The notes under the pieces: model-generated
The model's database searches: none
Told to the model about the DNA's origin: nothing
The model's input: the letters and a program-made list of their open reading frames with translations, nothing else
In this document: in pieces, positions 34,201 to 46,783 of the stretch
How positions within the stretch are numbered: position 1 is the first letter of the stretch
How the letters are laid out: every line of letters starts with the position of its first letter
Position numbers and translations under genes: made by a program
Assembly: GCA_001662425.1 (NCBI GenBank)
Contig: BDDC01000047.1
Location: 81,573 to 145,572 of the forward strand
Direction of reading: 5' to 3'
DNA from: Chlamydomonas sphaeroides
Taxonomy: Eukaryota; Chlorophyta; Chlorophyceae; Chlamydomonadales; Chlamydomonadaceae
DNA length: 64,000 nucleotides

Positions 34201-36667
34201 CCTCGTCGTCCGCATCTGCCTTGGGCGGCTTAGCCGCCTTGGCAGCGGCCGCCGCAGCGCGAGGCGGCGGCGTTGACATGCCCACCGCCGCGGCCACGCC
34301 CGCGCTTGGCGTCGCCGCCGTCCCGGCCCCTGCAGCCGCGGCCAGCAACGGTGTGCCAGGCGGAGCCACCTCCGCTGCCCCGGCCTTGCCGTCCGCGGCC
34401 TCCTTGGACGCCGGGCTGCCGCCAGCGGCCTTATTCGAGGCGGGGCTGCCGCCGTCGGCGGCCGCGCCCGGCGCCGGCGCCGGCGAGGGCTTGATGGCGG
34501 CAGGGTTGTGCGACAGGTCGCGCTGCTGCGGCGGCAGGATCCAACGGTCCCAGTTCTCCCGCGCGCGCAGCATTGTGCTGTCCGCCATGACCTCGATGAT
34601 TGGCGAGTCACGGATCGCGTCCACGATCAGCGTCCAGTCGAGCGTGAGGATGCGCACGCGGTTGAAGTTGGCCACAACGGCCAGCGGGATCCAGCCATTG
34701 TCGTCCATCTTCGAGCGCAGGAATATGTCCTTGCACAGGTTATCGACGCTGAAGTAATAGTCAATCTGCTTGCGCACCGCCTCCGTCAGCGCCGCCTTGG
34801 TCTGCGCCTTGTCGCCCGGCATGGGCGCGCCGTAGGGCGCGGCTGGGTAGAACATGCCGCCGGCGTAGAAGCCAGGGTAGTTAAAGCCCTGCGCCGACTG
34901 CTGGGCCGCAGTGGGCGGCACGGGCGCCGAGATGTACGGCCCCATGGTGTTGGCGCTGGCCTGCGCCTGCGAGCTGCTCGTGCCGCCGCCGCTGTTGTAG
35001 GCGCCGCCAGTGCCAGGGCCCCGGCCGCGTCCGCCCTCACCCCGGCCGCGTCCGCGTCCGCGGCCACCCTCGCCGCGGCCACCCTCGCCGCCACGACCGC
35101 CATCGCCCGAGCCGCCGCCGCGCCCGCTGCCGCGGCCGCCCTCCCCTCTGGAGCCGCCGCCCTCCGCTGCTCCCGAGCTGCTCGGCTGCTCCAGCTTGCG
35201 CGTCCAGGAGGACGCGGAGTCCGCGTGTCCCTCCGTGAAGTTGCCACGCCGCCCCTCGCGGCCACCGGCAGCGTTGCCGCCTCCGCGGCCGCTGCCCCGG
35301 CCTCCGGCGCCGCCACGGCCGCCGCCACCGCCATGGCCCGAGCCGCTAGTGCTGGCCCCGTGGCCCTTCTCCGGCTTGTGGCCGGACTCGTCTCCAGTGG
35401 TGCCCGCCAAGCCCTCCTGCAGCGCCGAAACCGGCAGCCGCACGGGCTTGCCCTTGCCCTTCCCCTGCTGGCCGCTGGCTGAAGAGTCCTTCTCCTTGGC
35501 AGTCTCCTGCGCGCAACAGCGGGGGCCGGTCAGCATCGTGCTTTGCCATGCCCTGACGTGTCATGGCACGCCCGCGAGCATGCCGCAGCATCCGTGTGGC
35601 GAGGTATACAGCTGTCACATAGAACCCCAGCATACACCGCAGCAGTACATCGGTGCCGCTCACCGTGGCGGGCGCGGCAGGACCGCCACCGGGTGCGTTG
35701 GCCGGCGCACCCTCCGGGCGCTCGCGCTTCTTGATGGGCTGCTTAGCATCGCCCAGCGTAGGCCAGTCAGACTGGCCCACGTCGCTCAGGGGAGCGACCT
35801 GGGACTCGGGGGTCGGCTGCAAAGCGGGCAGAGGCGACTACCGTTTGGTCAGTCTGCCGTCCAGCATCGCCGAGCTCTAGATTCTAGACGACTACAGCGC
35901 CGACTAAGCATATCTTTGGCAATTGAATCACGTAACTGGCCGAACAGGCCACCTGAGGCAACGATCGCGCGCACCTTCTTCCATGCCGGCTTGCTGGACG
36001 CTTGCTTGCCACCCTCCTGCATGCCATCGACAACCAGGATGTCATGCTAGGGGCATGATGCTCTCGCTGGGGCCAAATCCATGGCAGCCAAGCGCAGCGA
36101 GTGCGGCATGCACCATGCACCCCAAACCCTGCTCGCGCTATCGAACCACGGCAAGCGAGCGCGCCCACCTTCGACTTGTCCTCGCTTGCTGATCCCGAGC
36201 TGCGCTCCCCGCCCTCCTGCGAAGCCGCCGCCTCGGTCGCGCTGCTGTCCTGCTTGGCCTCTTTGCCGCTGCTCGCCGCCGACTCCTTGGCCTCCTTGGG
36301 GGCCGATGCGACGGACACATCGGCCGGCGCGGCAGCGGGCTCAGGCGAGGCCTTCTTGGCTGCGGGCTCGGCGGCTGCCGGCTCAGCAGCGGCCCCAGCA
36401 TCGTCCTTGGCATCGCCGCTAGATTTGGCCTTTGGTTCCTGCTTGAGAACTTGCGCCCATCCCCCCTTCTTAGCCGCTGGCTCCTCCTGAATGGCAAGGA
36501 AAGAATGATTCCCGAGGGTGCCCGTCACCTCGGCGACAACATGCAATTGTGGCCTGATGCTTTGCTTGTGTTACGAAGCTCACCTTCACAGGAGCGGCTG
36601 GCGGAGCAGCTGCGGGCGGAGCCTTCTCCGCCTGCGCAGCGCCCTGCTGCTCCTTCTCGCCCGTCAT
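31266..36667 (-). CDS. LARP1: La-related protein 1 (LARP1)
   Basis: Eleven exons (36584-36667, 36169-36486, 35664-35816, 34175-35506, 33582-33779, 33086-33178, 32534-32930, 32258-32420, 31910-32075, 31634-31705, 31266-31466) give 1058 residues, all in phase. LARP1 binds the 5' end of TOP mRNAs and couples nutrient signalling to ribosomal-protein synthesis in the cytoplasm. An Ala/Lys/Glu-rich N-terminus includes a WPTLGDA motif, followed by a long Arg-Gly-rich stretch (RGG-type). The La domain reads VRKQIDYYFSVDNLCKDIFL, MDDNGWIPLAVVANFNRVR and AIRDSPIIEVM. A Ser/Gly-rich linker leads to the C-terminal DM15 repeats: FQHPSYALLEENNFKQIKYL, LFRFWCYFLRDNFNEKMYAD, CLFRFYSYGLEKTF and LYGLEKFWAFHFY. 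It ends in an Ala/Pro/Lys tail. Both the La module and the cap-binding DM15 module are present, which marks LARP1 rather than other LARPs. The start is the first Met of the first exon, MTGEKEQQGAAQ. Confidence 0.94.
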
Positions 36668-37349
36668 CCCTGGCTCAATGGAGCTAAGGGCTGGGTTGTA
36701 TATGGCCTAGCAGAACATGGCTGCTAGCCGCTCTCGGTGGAATATCGTGGTGTGACCTGGAGAATGTCAGCCCTTATTGGCCGACGCAGGGATGCTATGC
36801 GTGTTGTTGAATGGGTTCCGTAGTCTTCTGGGTACCCTAGGTCTATCCCGTGTGTGCGTAGACACGGCGACGCGTAGGGACCTGAGATGGCCCATCGGCC
36901 CACCGCCTTCGGCACGCCGGGTACCGAGTTGACATTATCTGCATAATCCCACAAACTAGCAACTCAACGAATTGCTCGCTACCTGTAAAGACCCTGAAAA
37001 CGGCAAGTGAAGTTTTGAAGCGACCTGCCGACAGCCAAGCGCCTTGGTGCCCCAGCCAGCTTCGTAGACACATAACCGAGCCCTGCAAGAAAATACGCCG
37101 CTTCGGCGCAGCCTTGCTCAACAAGCTGCTCTTCTCGGCACGAATTGCAGTTCAAGCTTCCTCGCCTTGCTCTTGTATCAGCCTTTGCTAGGCATAATCA
37201 AGTGCAGGACAGCGGAAGCCTGACACTTGCGTCGGTGTCGGGCTGCAAAGCCTGCGGCGCTGACTGCAGCTGGACGCCGGACTGGCGCCAGAGGACGCCA
37301 TGCCCTGAACTGTATTAGGGACCATTAACATCGTGGAGTCGCAGCGAAG
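36668..37349. other. Divergent promoter region of LARP1 and TMEM231
   Basis: The 682 bases between the two start codons must contain both upstream regions. No TATA box was recognised and no other gene is visible. Confidence 0.45.
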
Positions 37350-39303
37350 ATGGTTCAGGCGAGAACTACTGGGCGCTGAGGAGCACGGGGCGCTGAGGGG
37401 TCTTGGCCCGTGTCCCCACCCTCGGCCGCTTCTGCGCCCCTTCCGCCCAGGTGTACAAGGAACCGCTGTTTCGACGTTACTATGGCAGCATAGTCGGGGA
37501 AGCCTTCATATTCCGGCTTTTTGCGTACCTGTGCGCTATTGTCCTGGCCCTGGTCGTGGCCTTCGCCACCGGCGGCTTCTGGATCAGGCTGAAGCCCTTC
37601 AACACGCAAGCATCCGTCAACTACGACCATGCCGCGTTGCTCATGTTCGAGGTGCGCCTCGTGCGCGTGCGGTCCCACGTCAGCTGCCTTTCCGCACCAA
37701 CGCCCCCGCCGCTCTCTTGCTCGACAGGGTCCTTCGTCGGGGCAAGCGATGGTGTGGAGCACATCCGAGGTCATAAACGCGCAGTTCGCAAGCAGCTACA
37801 CTCCCGCCAATGTGGAGGTGCGTCGTCGCCCTCCGCACCGCCCGGCCGCGTGTTGGCACGCCGCACAGCAGCGCAGGCCCTGCATCCACCCAAGCGGCGG
37901 TTCTCCTTGGGTTGCTTGCAGGTGTCCGAAGAGGACATTAACAACGACGGCAAGGCGGACATCATCAACTTCCGGGCAACCGTGTCCAGCAGCTTCCCCG
38001 TGCACAGCGTGCGGGCGCTGCTGCAGTTCCATTACTCGCTGTCGGTGAGGCTCAGCGCGCGCCAAGCCGATCCAGGCCAAGCCAAGCCAAGCTGCCCGGG
38101 GCGTGCCAGCATGCGTAGCCTGGGGCCACCCGCCGTGCCTCAACTCCGGCGTTCCTCGCCTCCTTCTGCTTCAGCAACGGAGTGCCGCCGAGCTGTGTCT
38201 TGCCTTTCGGTTCCGCAGGGCAACCTGCAGCTGGACATGTACAGCCTTGCCTACCTTGCCCACAGCTCGCCTGTGCAGGGCGCCACGCTGCACACCGACG
38301 GCGAGGTGCGCTGCGGGCCGCGTCGGGGCCCCCAGCCAATCAGCGGCCCCGCTTCCAGCCGCTGCAACGTGCACCGGCTGATCTGCCTCGGTCGCTGTGC
38401 CACGCTTCCCGCCGCCTGGCCTACCCCACGCTGCCGCAGCTGATGCTGGTGTCTAAGAATCAGCTGACGGACCGGTGGTACACCTCGCGGTACAATGTGC
38501 CTCTGCTCAACAACTCGGCGCCAAGCGTGCAGGTCGCCGTGCAGGTGCGGCGCGGCCCGGCAGCCGCAAGCTGCCGCCCCCGGGCTGGGCGCGCTGGGCA
38601 CCGCTCCCCGCTGACGCGCGGGCTATGCGCACGCCGTGCTTCGCTCGCACCATCTGAATCTGCAGCCCAGCATGGAGCTGGAGATGCACAACATCATCAA
38701 GGCCTACCTGGACCGCAACTTCACTACCGTCTACACCAACAGCTACCCCGTGTGGATGGTGCGGCCCGGGCGGGCCAGGGCTCCAGCCGCAATGTAGCGC
38801 AACTTTACCGATCGCACCAGGGATCGGCCCTTGACGGCCACCCGCAGAGCAGGTCTGCTGCTGTCCGGCCAGCCTCTGCTCCCTATGCGGAATTACCTGG
38901 ACCCTTGCTGCGCGCTTGTCCAAAATGCACTTCCGGGCTGGTTCGCCTTTCCCCATGCAGTCGGGCTCGCGTGCGGGCTTCGAGCTCAACATGCGGATAC
39001 GCATCCCGCCCAATCAGGTCATCTACTACAGGTACGCAACGGCGCAGCGCTGTGGCCGCTGCCGACTGGCCCGCGCCTCCGCCGCCAGCGCTCTCTGAAC
39101 TGTCCTGCCACGCTGCTGTCGTGGCCCGTCGCCTGCGCAGGCCGCAGGTTGTGGAGGAGCTCAAGCACGGCTGGATCCAGTGGGTGGCCACCTTCATCGT
39201 GCTGTGGTACCTGCTGCAGTGGGTCGAGTGGTTCGTGTTCGTGTTCCGGTTAGTAGAGACGCGTGTGGTGTCGGACTTCCAGCCCAAGAAACTGCGCTTC
39301 TGA
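37350..39303 (+). CDS. TMEM231: Transmembrane protein 231, ciliary transition zone
   Basis: Nine exons (37350-37358, 37451-37651, 37728-37817, 37922-38044, 38219-38305, 38440-38544, 38666-38758, 38961-39031, 39141-39303) give 313 residues, matching the roughly 316 of the animal protein. TMEM231 belongs to the MKS/B9 complex at the ciliary transition zone and helps gate membrane proteins. The first membrane segment lies in LFAYLCAIVLALVVAFATGG, followed by FWIRLKPFNTQASVNYDH. The extracellular part has SEEDINNDGKADIINF (animal counterpart EEDRNQDGKTD), DRWYTSRYNVPLLNNSAP, KAYLDRNFTTVYTN and IPPNQVIYY. The second membrane segment is in VEELKHGWIQWVATFIVLWY, ending VVSDFQPKKLRF. The first exon holds only nine coding bases (MVQ) and uses a GC donor (CAG|GCGAGA). 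This start is preferred because it restores the usual short N-terminus. Confidence 0.92.
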
Positions 39304-40100
39304 GGTGGCGCGGTTGCAGCCGGCGTTTTAGATATTGGTCTTTGGTGTGGCCAGTGCGAAGCGCAACAGGGACGGTGCAGGCAGGAGGCGACACACATGC
39401 GGTCTGGCAGGGGCTTTCAATGATGAACCAGCGTGGGGGTAAGGGTAGGGGGCTGACAGGGGCAGGCCGTGCTGCAGTCAATGCGGCGTCAGGTGGGTCA
39501 GCGTAAGCGGTCGGACTTATCGCCAGCGACCTGACGCGCCTCCAGGAGTCGCGAGCAACAGTCTTGTGGAAATGCGCGTATGTTGCATAAGTGGATCGGT
39601 TGATGCACCCATGCAGCATGAACAAGGGGGCGCTCCGAGCGCAGCCATACGCACGTGTGCCAATGCCTGAGGCCTCAACTTGTCGTCTGCCATCACCGCG
39701 TAAACAATTTAGGGCCGCTCAGTCTTGCCACACTCGTCCCGACCGGCCGGCAGCCCTATCCCGGATCATAGGAATGCACCAACGAATCTGTACACGTGGC
39801 CGCAACCCGCGACCCAGCGCCCCACGTGCTACCGTAATCAGAAGGCATAACGTACGACACGATATGGACTTGGCGTAAAGTAGCGCAGTGCGAGATGTTC
39901 CAGCAAATGCCCACACGCGTCTAGGAGTCGACGCACATGCCGCGACGGGCCTACACCTTGCAGTCGCCCCCCGCCCGCCCAAGCCCCGCCACGCACACCC
40001 CGTCGGCTCTAGCCCGGCCCCGCTTCTTCAGCGTTGCTGCCTGGCGCTGACCTGCGTCACACCCCATCTCGTCAAGCGCTATGCCGCTGCCGGGCACCGC
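39304..40100. other. Convergent 3' regions
   Basis: TMEM231 (+) and the AP2 gene (-) end toward each other here. No gene, repeat or clear polyadenylation motif was recognised. Confidence 0.4.
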
Positions 40101-43100
40101 TTACCCCGGCCCTGCGTCGTCCCTGGCACAGGGCACGAACGCTGACCGCGCAGGCCCCAGCACCCCAGCGCTACGTGGGTTGCCGGCCGGCTGCCTGTTG
40201 CCCTCGTCGGCGCTGCCCCAGCATAACCGCCGCACAGGCAGCCGGTCGTCGCCGTCCTCCTCGCTGTCGCTCTCGCTGCCGGTGTGACCGGCAGCCGCCC
40301 CGTGCGCCGACGCATCGGCACCGCCGCGGCGCCGCTTGCTGGCGGGGGGTGCGCCGCCAAGATCCAACGCAACGTCGCTGCCTGCGCCACTGGCTCCCGG
40401 CGGAGGCACACCTGACACGTCCAGCGCCACCTCCTGCTCCCGCTTGCGGCGACCTTCCGGTGCCGCCGAAGAGCCTGCACCGAGCCCCTCACCCGACGCC
40501 GTCTGGCCGGACGCCGACGGCGCTGCCGGGCCACCGCCTGCCCCGCCTGCGAAGCCATGCGGGGACAGGTCGAGGACGGGCTTGGCGCCTCCCCCGGAGT
40601 CACGCTTGGGCGGCTGCGCGCCTGCGGCTGCTGCTGCTGCTGCTGCCGCCGCTCCTGCATCGCCCGACAACGTACCCTGGCAGGAGCTGTTCATGGCGAA
40701 GAGCGCAGATGCGCTCTGCGCAGAGTCTCCGACGCCGAGCTGCGGGCCGTGCTGGTCCTGCTCCATCTTGGCGTCTTCCATTTTGACCTGGCCGCCGTCA
40801 GCGGCCCCCGGCCCCGCGTCAACAGCCCCGCCGGCCATGATGGCCATGAGCTGCTGCCCGGCCAGCTCGGGTGTTTGCGCCGGCTGGCCAGGCATCCCCG
40901 GCTGTGCGCCGGCCGCCTGATGCTGCTTGGTCGCCATCAGCGCGGCGTGCCGAGCCAGCAGCTCCAGGCTCAGCTGCTGCTGCGCCGGCTGCGTCGCCGC
41001 AGCCTGCTGCCCCGGCTTGCCCGCAGCGGCAGCTGCTGCCGCTGCAGCGGCGGCGCCTGCCGCTCCGGCGGCGAGAACCTGCGGCAGCATGCCCAGCATC
41101 ATGCCCCCGGGCAACAGCCCGCTGCTTGCGGCCGCTGTCAGCGCCGCCAGTGCTCGGGCCTGCGCGTCGCCGTCAGCACCGCCCGCCGGCGCCCCCTGGC
41201 CCGCGTTGGCGGCCATGTTCGCGCTGTTCTTGAGCGTCGCCTGCAGGATGGCCTGCAGCTGCTGCGCGGTGCGGGCCGCGTCAGCCGCCTGCTGCCCTGC
41301 TGCTGCGGATGCGGCAGCCTGCGCGCCTCCGCCACCGCGGGGGGCGGGCACGTCCTCCTCGCTGTCCGTGTCGAAGTCGTCGCCGCCGCGGCGCCTGGTG
41401 GAGCAGCGACGGCATCAGTCAGTACGCTGCCGTGCTACGCACCGTCCGCACATCCCAACTCTTCACAGCTGCTGCGCCGCAGCATCTCGCGCCCCCGTGC
41501 CGCAGTCTTGCCCACGCTGGCAGCTCAGCCCCTCACGCCGACGGCACTCCCACCCCAGCTTACTTGCGCCCCCGGTTGGCCGCCTTCTTGGGGCGCGGCT
41601 CAGGCGTGCTGCGCAGCGCCGCGGCGCCGCCAACGGCCATGCCTATGAAGCCGGCGGTGGGATCGCCGGGGCCGCCCAGCTCGTCCAGGTTGTAGTCCGA
41701 AAGGGGGAAGTTCATGCGGCTGCGGCTGCGCGCGTCTTGGCCACGCAGCCGCAGAACGGCGCGGTCGTATGCGCGGGCCGCCTCCACCTCCTCCGTGAAG
41801 GAGCCTGTGCGTGGTAGGGCCCGCGGGTCGGTGAGTTTTGGGTGCTGGCAGCATAGGACAAGGGGCTACGGGGCGTGACGGTGGTCGTACAGCAGGCGGT
41901 CATCAGACGGCAGGCGGCCGTACGGCGGACGGGGTGCGCAAATGAGTTGGGGTGCTCACCGATGAAGTGCTGCTTGCCGCCGCCCCACACGCGAACCTCC
42001 CAGCGCTGGCTGCGCTCGTGCCAGCTGACGCCGCGGTACTGGCTGGAGCCCTTGTTGCTGTTGTGGCTGCCCTCGGGTACGCCGTCCGCACCAATCTCCT
42101 CCAGGTAGGCAGCGGCGCCTGTGGGGCCCAGGCAACAGGGTTCAGCCAGCGGTACGTGAGGTGAGCCCCCTGTGTAAACGCCCACCTCCCACGACGCTGG
42201 GAACAACTGGCCTGCCTCCGACGAGGCTCCGAGGTTGCTGCGACTCCGTGCTTTGGTTAATGGGCCCACGCCCCGTGCCCCTGGCGCCCACGAGCCCTCC
42301 TCGGAACCACGGTTGCGGGCGCCGAGCGAGCCGCCTGGCCACGCCCACTCACTTTCCCGGAAGTTGAGCCCCGCCTCGGGCCCCAGCATGCGCAGCGCCT
42401 CCTTGTCGTACGCGCGCGCCGCGTCCTCCTCGCTCTCGTAGCTGCCGATGTGGCGAGCGCGCTTGAGCTCGCGGTCCCATAGCACGGCGACCCACTTAGA
42501 GCAGGCGCTGTTCCACGACACGCCCTTGTACTGGGACGTGACGCGCGTGCCGCCAGCGCCGCGACCGCGGCCGCGGCCCTGCGCAGCGGCGATCCTGTGC
42601 GCGAGGGGACCGGTTGCTTGGTTACCGAGTACCTATGTGTTCTGCAAACCTGAGCGTCGGCAGCGCCATCCTTCGCCCTTTTCATACCAGACGCGTGCAA
42701 TTGCCTCAGCTCCGCCGTCCCAACCCGGCCTAGCCCCGAGGCCCCCCTTTCGATGAGACCCATGCCCCAGCATCCCCGCACGCCTCACTTGGCTGGCACC
42801 AGCGGGAAGTTGAGCAGCTCCTTGTTGCCCATGCGCAGGACGGCGTTGTCAAACGCGCGCGCCGCGTCCTCCTGCGTGTCGTGGTAGCCCAGGTACGTGA
42901 TGCCGCCGTGGTCCACCACCTGCGCGCGCCACTTGTTCTCCTTCTCGTCCCACACCACGCCCCGGTACACCGACTCCTTTTTGCCGTCGGGGCCGATGAT
43001 GTCGGGCGCAGGCTGCGCCGGCATGGACGGCACCACCGCTGCGCCGCGCCCACGCCCGCCGCGCGCCCGGCCGCGGCCGCGGCCCGCCGCGGCGGTCTCG

Positions 43101-46084
43101 GTGCGGCTGCTGACGGAGCCAAGCGTAAAATCCTCATCGTCGTCGTCTCGCCGGCTGCGGCCCCGCCCACGGCCGCGGCCTCGCCCACGGCCTCGTCCCC
43201 TGCCGCGGCCGCGTCCAGGGCCGGCGAGAGGCGCGGAGCGGTGCTCATGGCCATCGTCGTCGTCGTCGTCCTCCTCATCGTCATCATAGCCTCCGTCGCC
43301 GGCGCCCTGCGCGCCCAGTCCCATGCCGAGGTTCAGCCCCAGCAGGCCCGCCTGCTGCAGGGCCGCCAAGCCGCCCTCCGCCGCAGCAGCGCCGTCGGCA
43401 GCCGCGGCAGCGGGGTTGAACTGGCTCGCGGCCGTGGCGGCGCCGGCGGTGGCCGCGCCGAGCGGCAGCAGCAGGCTGGGCTCAGCTTTGGGGATGGCAT
43501 CCGAGGACGCCTCGCCCGGCAGCACAGATGACAGCGACCCTCCATGCGGCGCGCCGCCGCCGGACCCGGGCGTGCTGCTCCCCGGCATGCGCAGCGCGCG
43601 GCCGGGCGAGGGTAGCAGGTGCGAGCCGGAGCCGCCGTTGCCGTGGTCCCGCGGCGTGGGCAGCAATAGGGCGGTGAAGCCCCCGCCCCCGCCCGCCGGC
43701 GACAGCGCAGACATGAGCGGAAACAGGCCCGTTCCCGTGGGGCTCATCGCGGAGCTCCCGAGCATCGAGGTGCCGCTGGTCAGCCGGTTGAGGTACTCGG
43801 TGATGGTGGGCGTGCGGTTGCTCTGCCCGCTGGGACCTGTCCCGCCGCCCTCTCCCCCGCCGCCGTGCCCCCCTGCGCCGCCGGCGCCGGGCTGCGAGCC
43901 GTCGCCTCCTGCACCGCCGCCCTCGCCGGGCTGGCTGCCGCCGGAAAGCAGGGTATTGAGGTTTCCGGGCATGGGCTGCGCCGGCGACAGCAGCTCATTC
44001 GCGACCAGCGCTTCGAGCTCGTTGGCGTACTCGCCCACGACCGTATAGCGAACGCCGTCGAACACGACCACCTGCCATGTGCCCGTCTCCTTGTCGAAGT
44101 GCACACCCTTGTAGAGCACGTGCCCGTTGCCGCCCACGCCCATGGCGCTGGGCGACTGCAGACCCATCCCCGCCAGCTGCTCGGGCGACATCTCGCCGGG
44201 ACCACCGCCGCCGCCCGAACCGCCGCCGCCGGAGGGCCCGGCGCCGCCCTCCCGACCAGAGGCCCCGCCGCCAGAGCCGCCGCCCGCCCCGCTGATCGAG
44301 GTCCGCCGGGCGCTGGCGAGGCCCATGAAGCCCTTGCTCATAAGGGCGTCCGCCAGGGCGGCCTCGTCCAGGTCCTCGGGCAGGACAAGGCCGTTCAGGT
44401 CGGACAGGTCCAGGAGCTGCCGCAGCGTGCTGCCGCCCGATTTGGTGCTATCTGGCCACTGCAAGCCGCCCGCCCCGGGCGTGAAGCCCTCGAGCATCGC
44501 AGGCGTCTGGCCCCCACGCGTGCTCTGTGCGAGCTGCTGGAACATAGCGGCCAGGGGCGCATTGGGCGAGACGAGGCCCTCCAGCAGGAAGGGCGAATTG
44601 AGGACGGATGAGAGTGGCGAGATGTTGGCGGCAGAGGCGTTAATGTTGATGCCGGTGATGAGGTTTGACTGCGCGGTAAAAGCGGCCAAGTGCGGTCAGC
44701 ACGGCAGAGTGTGGTGCTGCTCGCAAGTAGCACGACATTAATGCCTCATGACGGCATGAATCAACAAAAGAATCCGGCCGTCTCGACACGCCACGCTGCA
44801 CCAGCGGCCACGGCGTTGCTTACCGGGATTTCCGCGGGGATAGTTAGTGGTGGTGGCCTTGGCAGCAGACCGGACCTCCCGCTCCGCTTGTCCCCGTCGT
44901 TTTGCCCAGAGGGACCGGCGCCGCTGCAGCCCTGCCCTGAGCTCGAGCCGACCATGGTCGATAACCCCAGTTTCTGCTGCATTTGCGCGGAGATTGTGGA
45001 AGGCGGGCCCATGGCCTTGCGCAGGGCTGCAGCGGCAGCACCTTCGCCGTCCACCGAGCCTGGAGGTGCAGAGGAAGTGCTTCTGGGTCAGACCAGCTGC
45101 ACGAACAGCGGATGCGCCAGGTGCCCTGCACCTTGTGAACCCCACGCCGACCTGAAGCGCCCATCCCGGAGCCACCAGTGGCGCTGGCTCCGCCGCCTGC
45201 GACGTCGCTTTGTGAAGCCGCAGATGTGCTCGGTTGGAGCCCGTCCCCCAGCCCTCTCGCGGCCAGTGCCGCCGCTGTGGAAGGTTGACCGGCGGTACCC
45301 CCAGCCTGCCCAGCTCCTCGCTGGTTGTCAGCGTTAAACCCCGACGTCACCCCGTTCGTTTGTAAGGGCGATATGAGCAGGTCAAGGTCCTGCAGGCCGC
45401 TGCCTGCGGAGAGAGAGCAGGACGACAAGTGATGCGCATGTCTTTTCGTACTTCTGAGAGCAGCATAGCCACGGCCATATGGGCTCACCGAAAGGCGACA
45501 TGAGCGATCCAGCCGGTTCGCTGAGTTCGCGGGTCGGCGCCCAGTCTTTGAGCATGGTGCCATTTGTGCACAGTTGCTCGAACGACGGCGTCTGGAACCC
45601 GGCCGGCGTCTCAAGGGGACCAATACCCGTGCCTCCCTCTCCCGGTATGGACACCAGGAGCTTGGAGGGCGGACGACCTGTGCACCGGCAGTCAAGCTCA
45701 GAATGCGCCTTTGCGCCAGCTTGCGTGGAAGTCATATGACGTGAAGACAAGCAGCTACGATGCTCACCTGGCGCGGCCGCAGCTTGGCCCTCCGCCGCGC
45801 TCATGGGTGACCTGAAGCGCATTGCCGACATTTTCACAGCGGCGCAGATGACAGATGGCAGCATGACAGCTATCGTGGTGCATCGGGAATCGTCCAGTGC
45901 GCCGGCCAAGTCGCACAAGGACGTGTGGGACGGGGACATGCCACTGCGCCGTGTTGACCGTGCGCCGTTGCCAGGCGGTGCTTACCTGTTGCAGAGCCTG
46001 CCGCTGCTGCATCAATCTTACTAAAGCCGGCAGCTCATGCTGGCCAGCGCCACGAAACAGGCGCCGCGATGGCCGCGAATGCAC
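40101..46084 (-). CDS. AP2-domain transcription factor with four AP2-like units
   Basis: The 3' exons are supported: 42789-44668, 42353-42594, 41960-42118, 41564-41804, 40101-41394. The 5' exons (about 44824-45133, -45405, 45489-~45690 and further) are approximate, and the start near 46084 is a guess. AP2 domains bind DNA in plant and algal transcription factors. Unit 1 is divergent (LYKGVHFDKETGTWQVVVFD, then VGEYANELEALVANEL). Unit 2 is canonical (SVYRGVVWDEKENKWRAQVV, YLGYHDTQEDAARAFDNAVL). Unit 3 reads QYKGVSWNSACSKWVAVLWD with IGSYESEEDAARAYDKEALR. Unit 4 reads QYRGVSWHERSQRWEVRVWG, then SFTEEVEAARAYDRAVL across an intron. An Arg-Gly run (RGRGRGRGRGRGRSRR) before unit 2 resembles AT-hook DNA-binding tails. 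The C-terminus is Ala/Gln/Met-rich and ends after an acidic SDSEEDGDD segment. A nuclear role is inferred from the domains; target genes are unknown. Confidence 0.85.
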
Positions 46085-46783
46085 CTCAGCCGCTGGAGAG
46101 TGTGCTTGCTGGAAGTGTGCAGATCATATCACGTTACAAGCAACGGTACTTGTGGATACAGTTGCGAGAGGACGCTGTTTATGAAGATGCGCGTTTGTAG
46201 AGCTGCGCGTGCTACAAGTGTGGCGCGCGTGGTGTAAGTGTGAGCATGAAGCCAAGTAAGATAATAGCTGGATATGTATGACGACGGCTCCGCTTCCCAA
46301 CGGGTACTGACACTCCCCGCCCCATCCCCCGCCCCAACTACGGCAATTAGACCGCCTGAGCGCCTGCCAGCTTCACCATGCACGAGTCGGGCACTTCAGC
46401 AGTTGTATTTCCGCTGCTCCCGACGCTCTCGGTGAGCACGAGAGACTTTGACCAGGCCGTCCAGGCGGCGTCGGTCTAAGCAGCACGAACACCCGTCGCC
46501 GTGACAGAGGCGGTATGATTACAGCAACTCGCGTTCAGAGCAGACAGCGGACCCGCATCATGGGGGCCAGGTGGCCAGCACTCATCCAGTCACGACTCAC
46601 ACGGTAAACGCACTGCACACCACAGCCCACAGCCGGCATCCAGCAGGCTCGTCTTCACACCCGTTGAACCGTGTGGCTCGACAAGGCAGACAGCACGAGC
46701 TCCTCTCGCACGTGCAAGGGCAACATGGCGACACCCCAGACCCTCGCCACAGCATGCTGGATACCGACCCACCCTTGCAATAA
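46085..46783. other. Region between AP2 gene and next gene
   Basis: This is the upstream region of the AP2 gene and the 3' region of the C-T-F-x-P gene. TTACA (TGTAA on the minus strand) occurs near 46515. Further 5' exons of the AP2 gene could lie here, but none could be shown. Confidence 0.35.
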
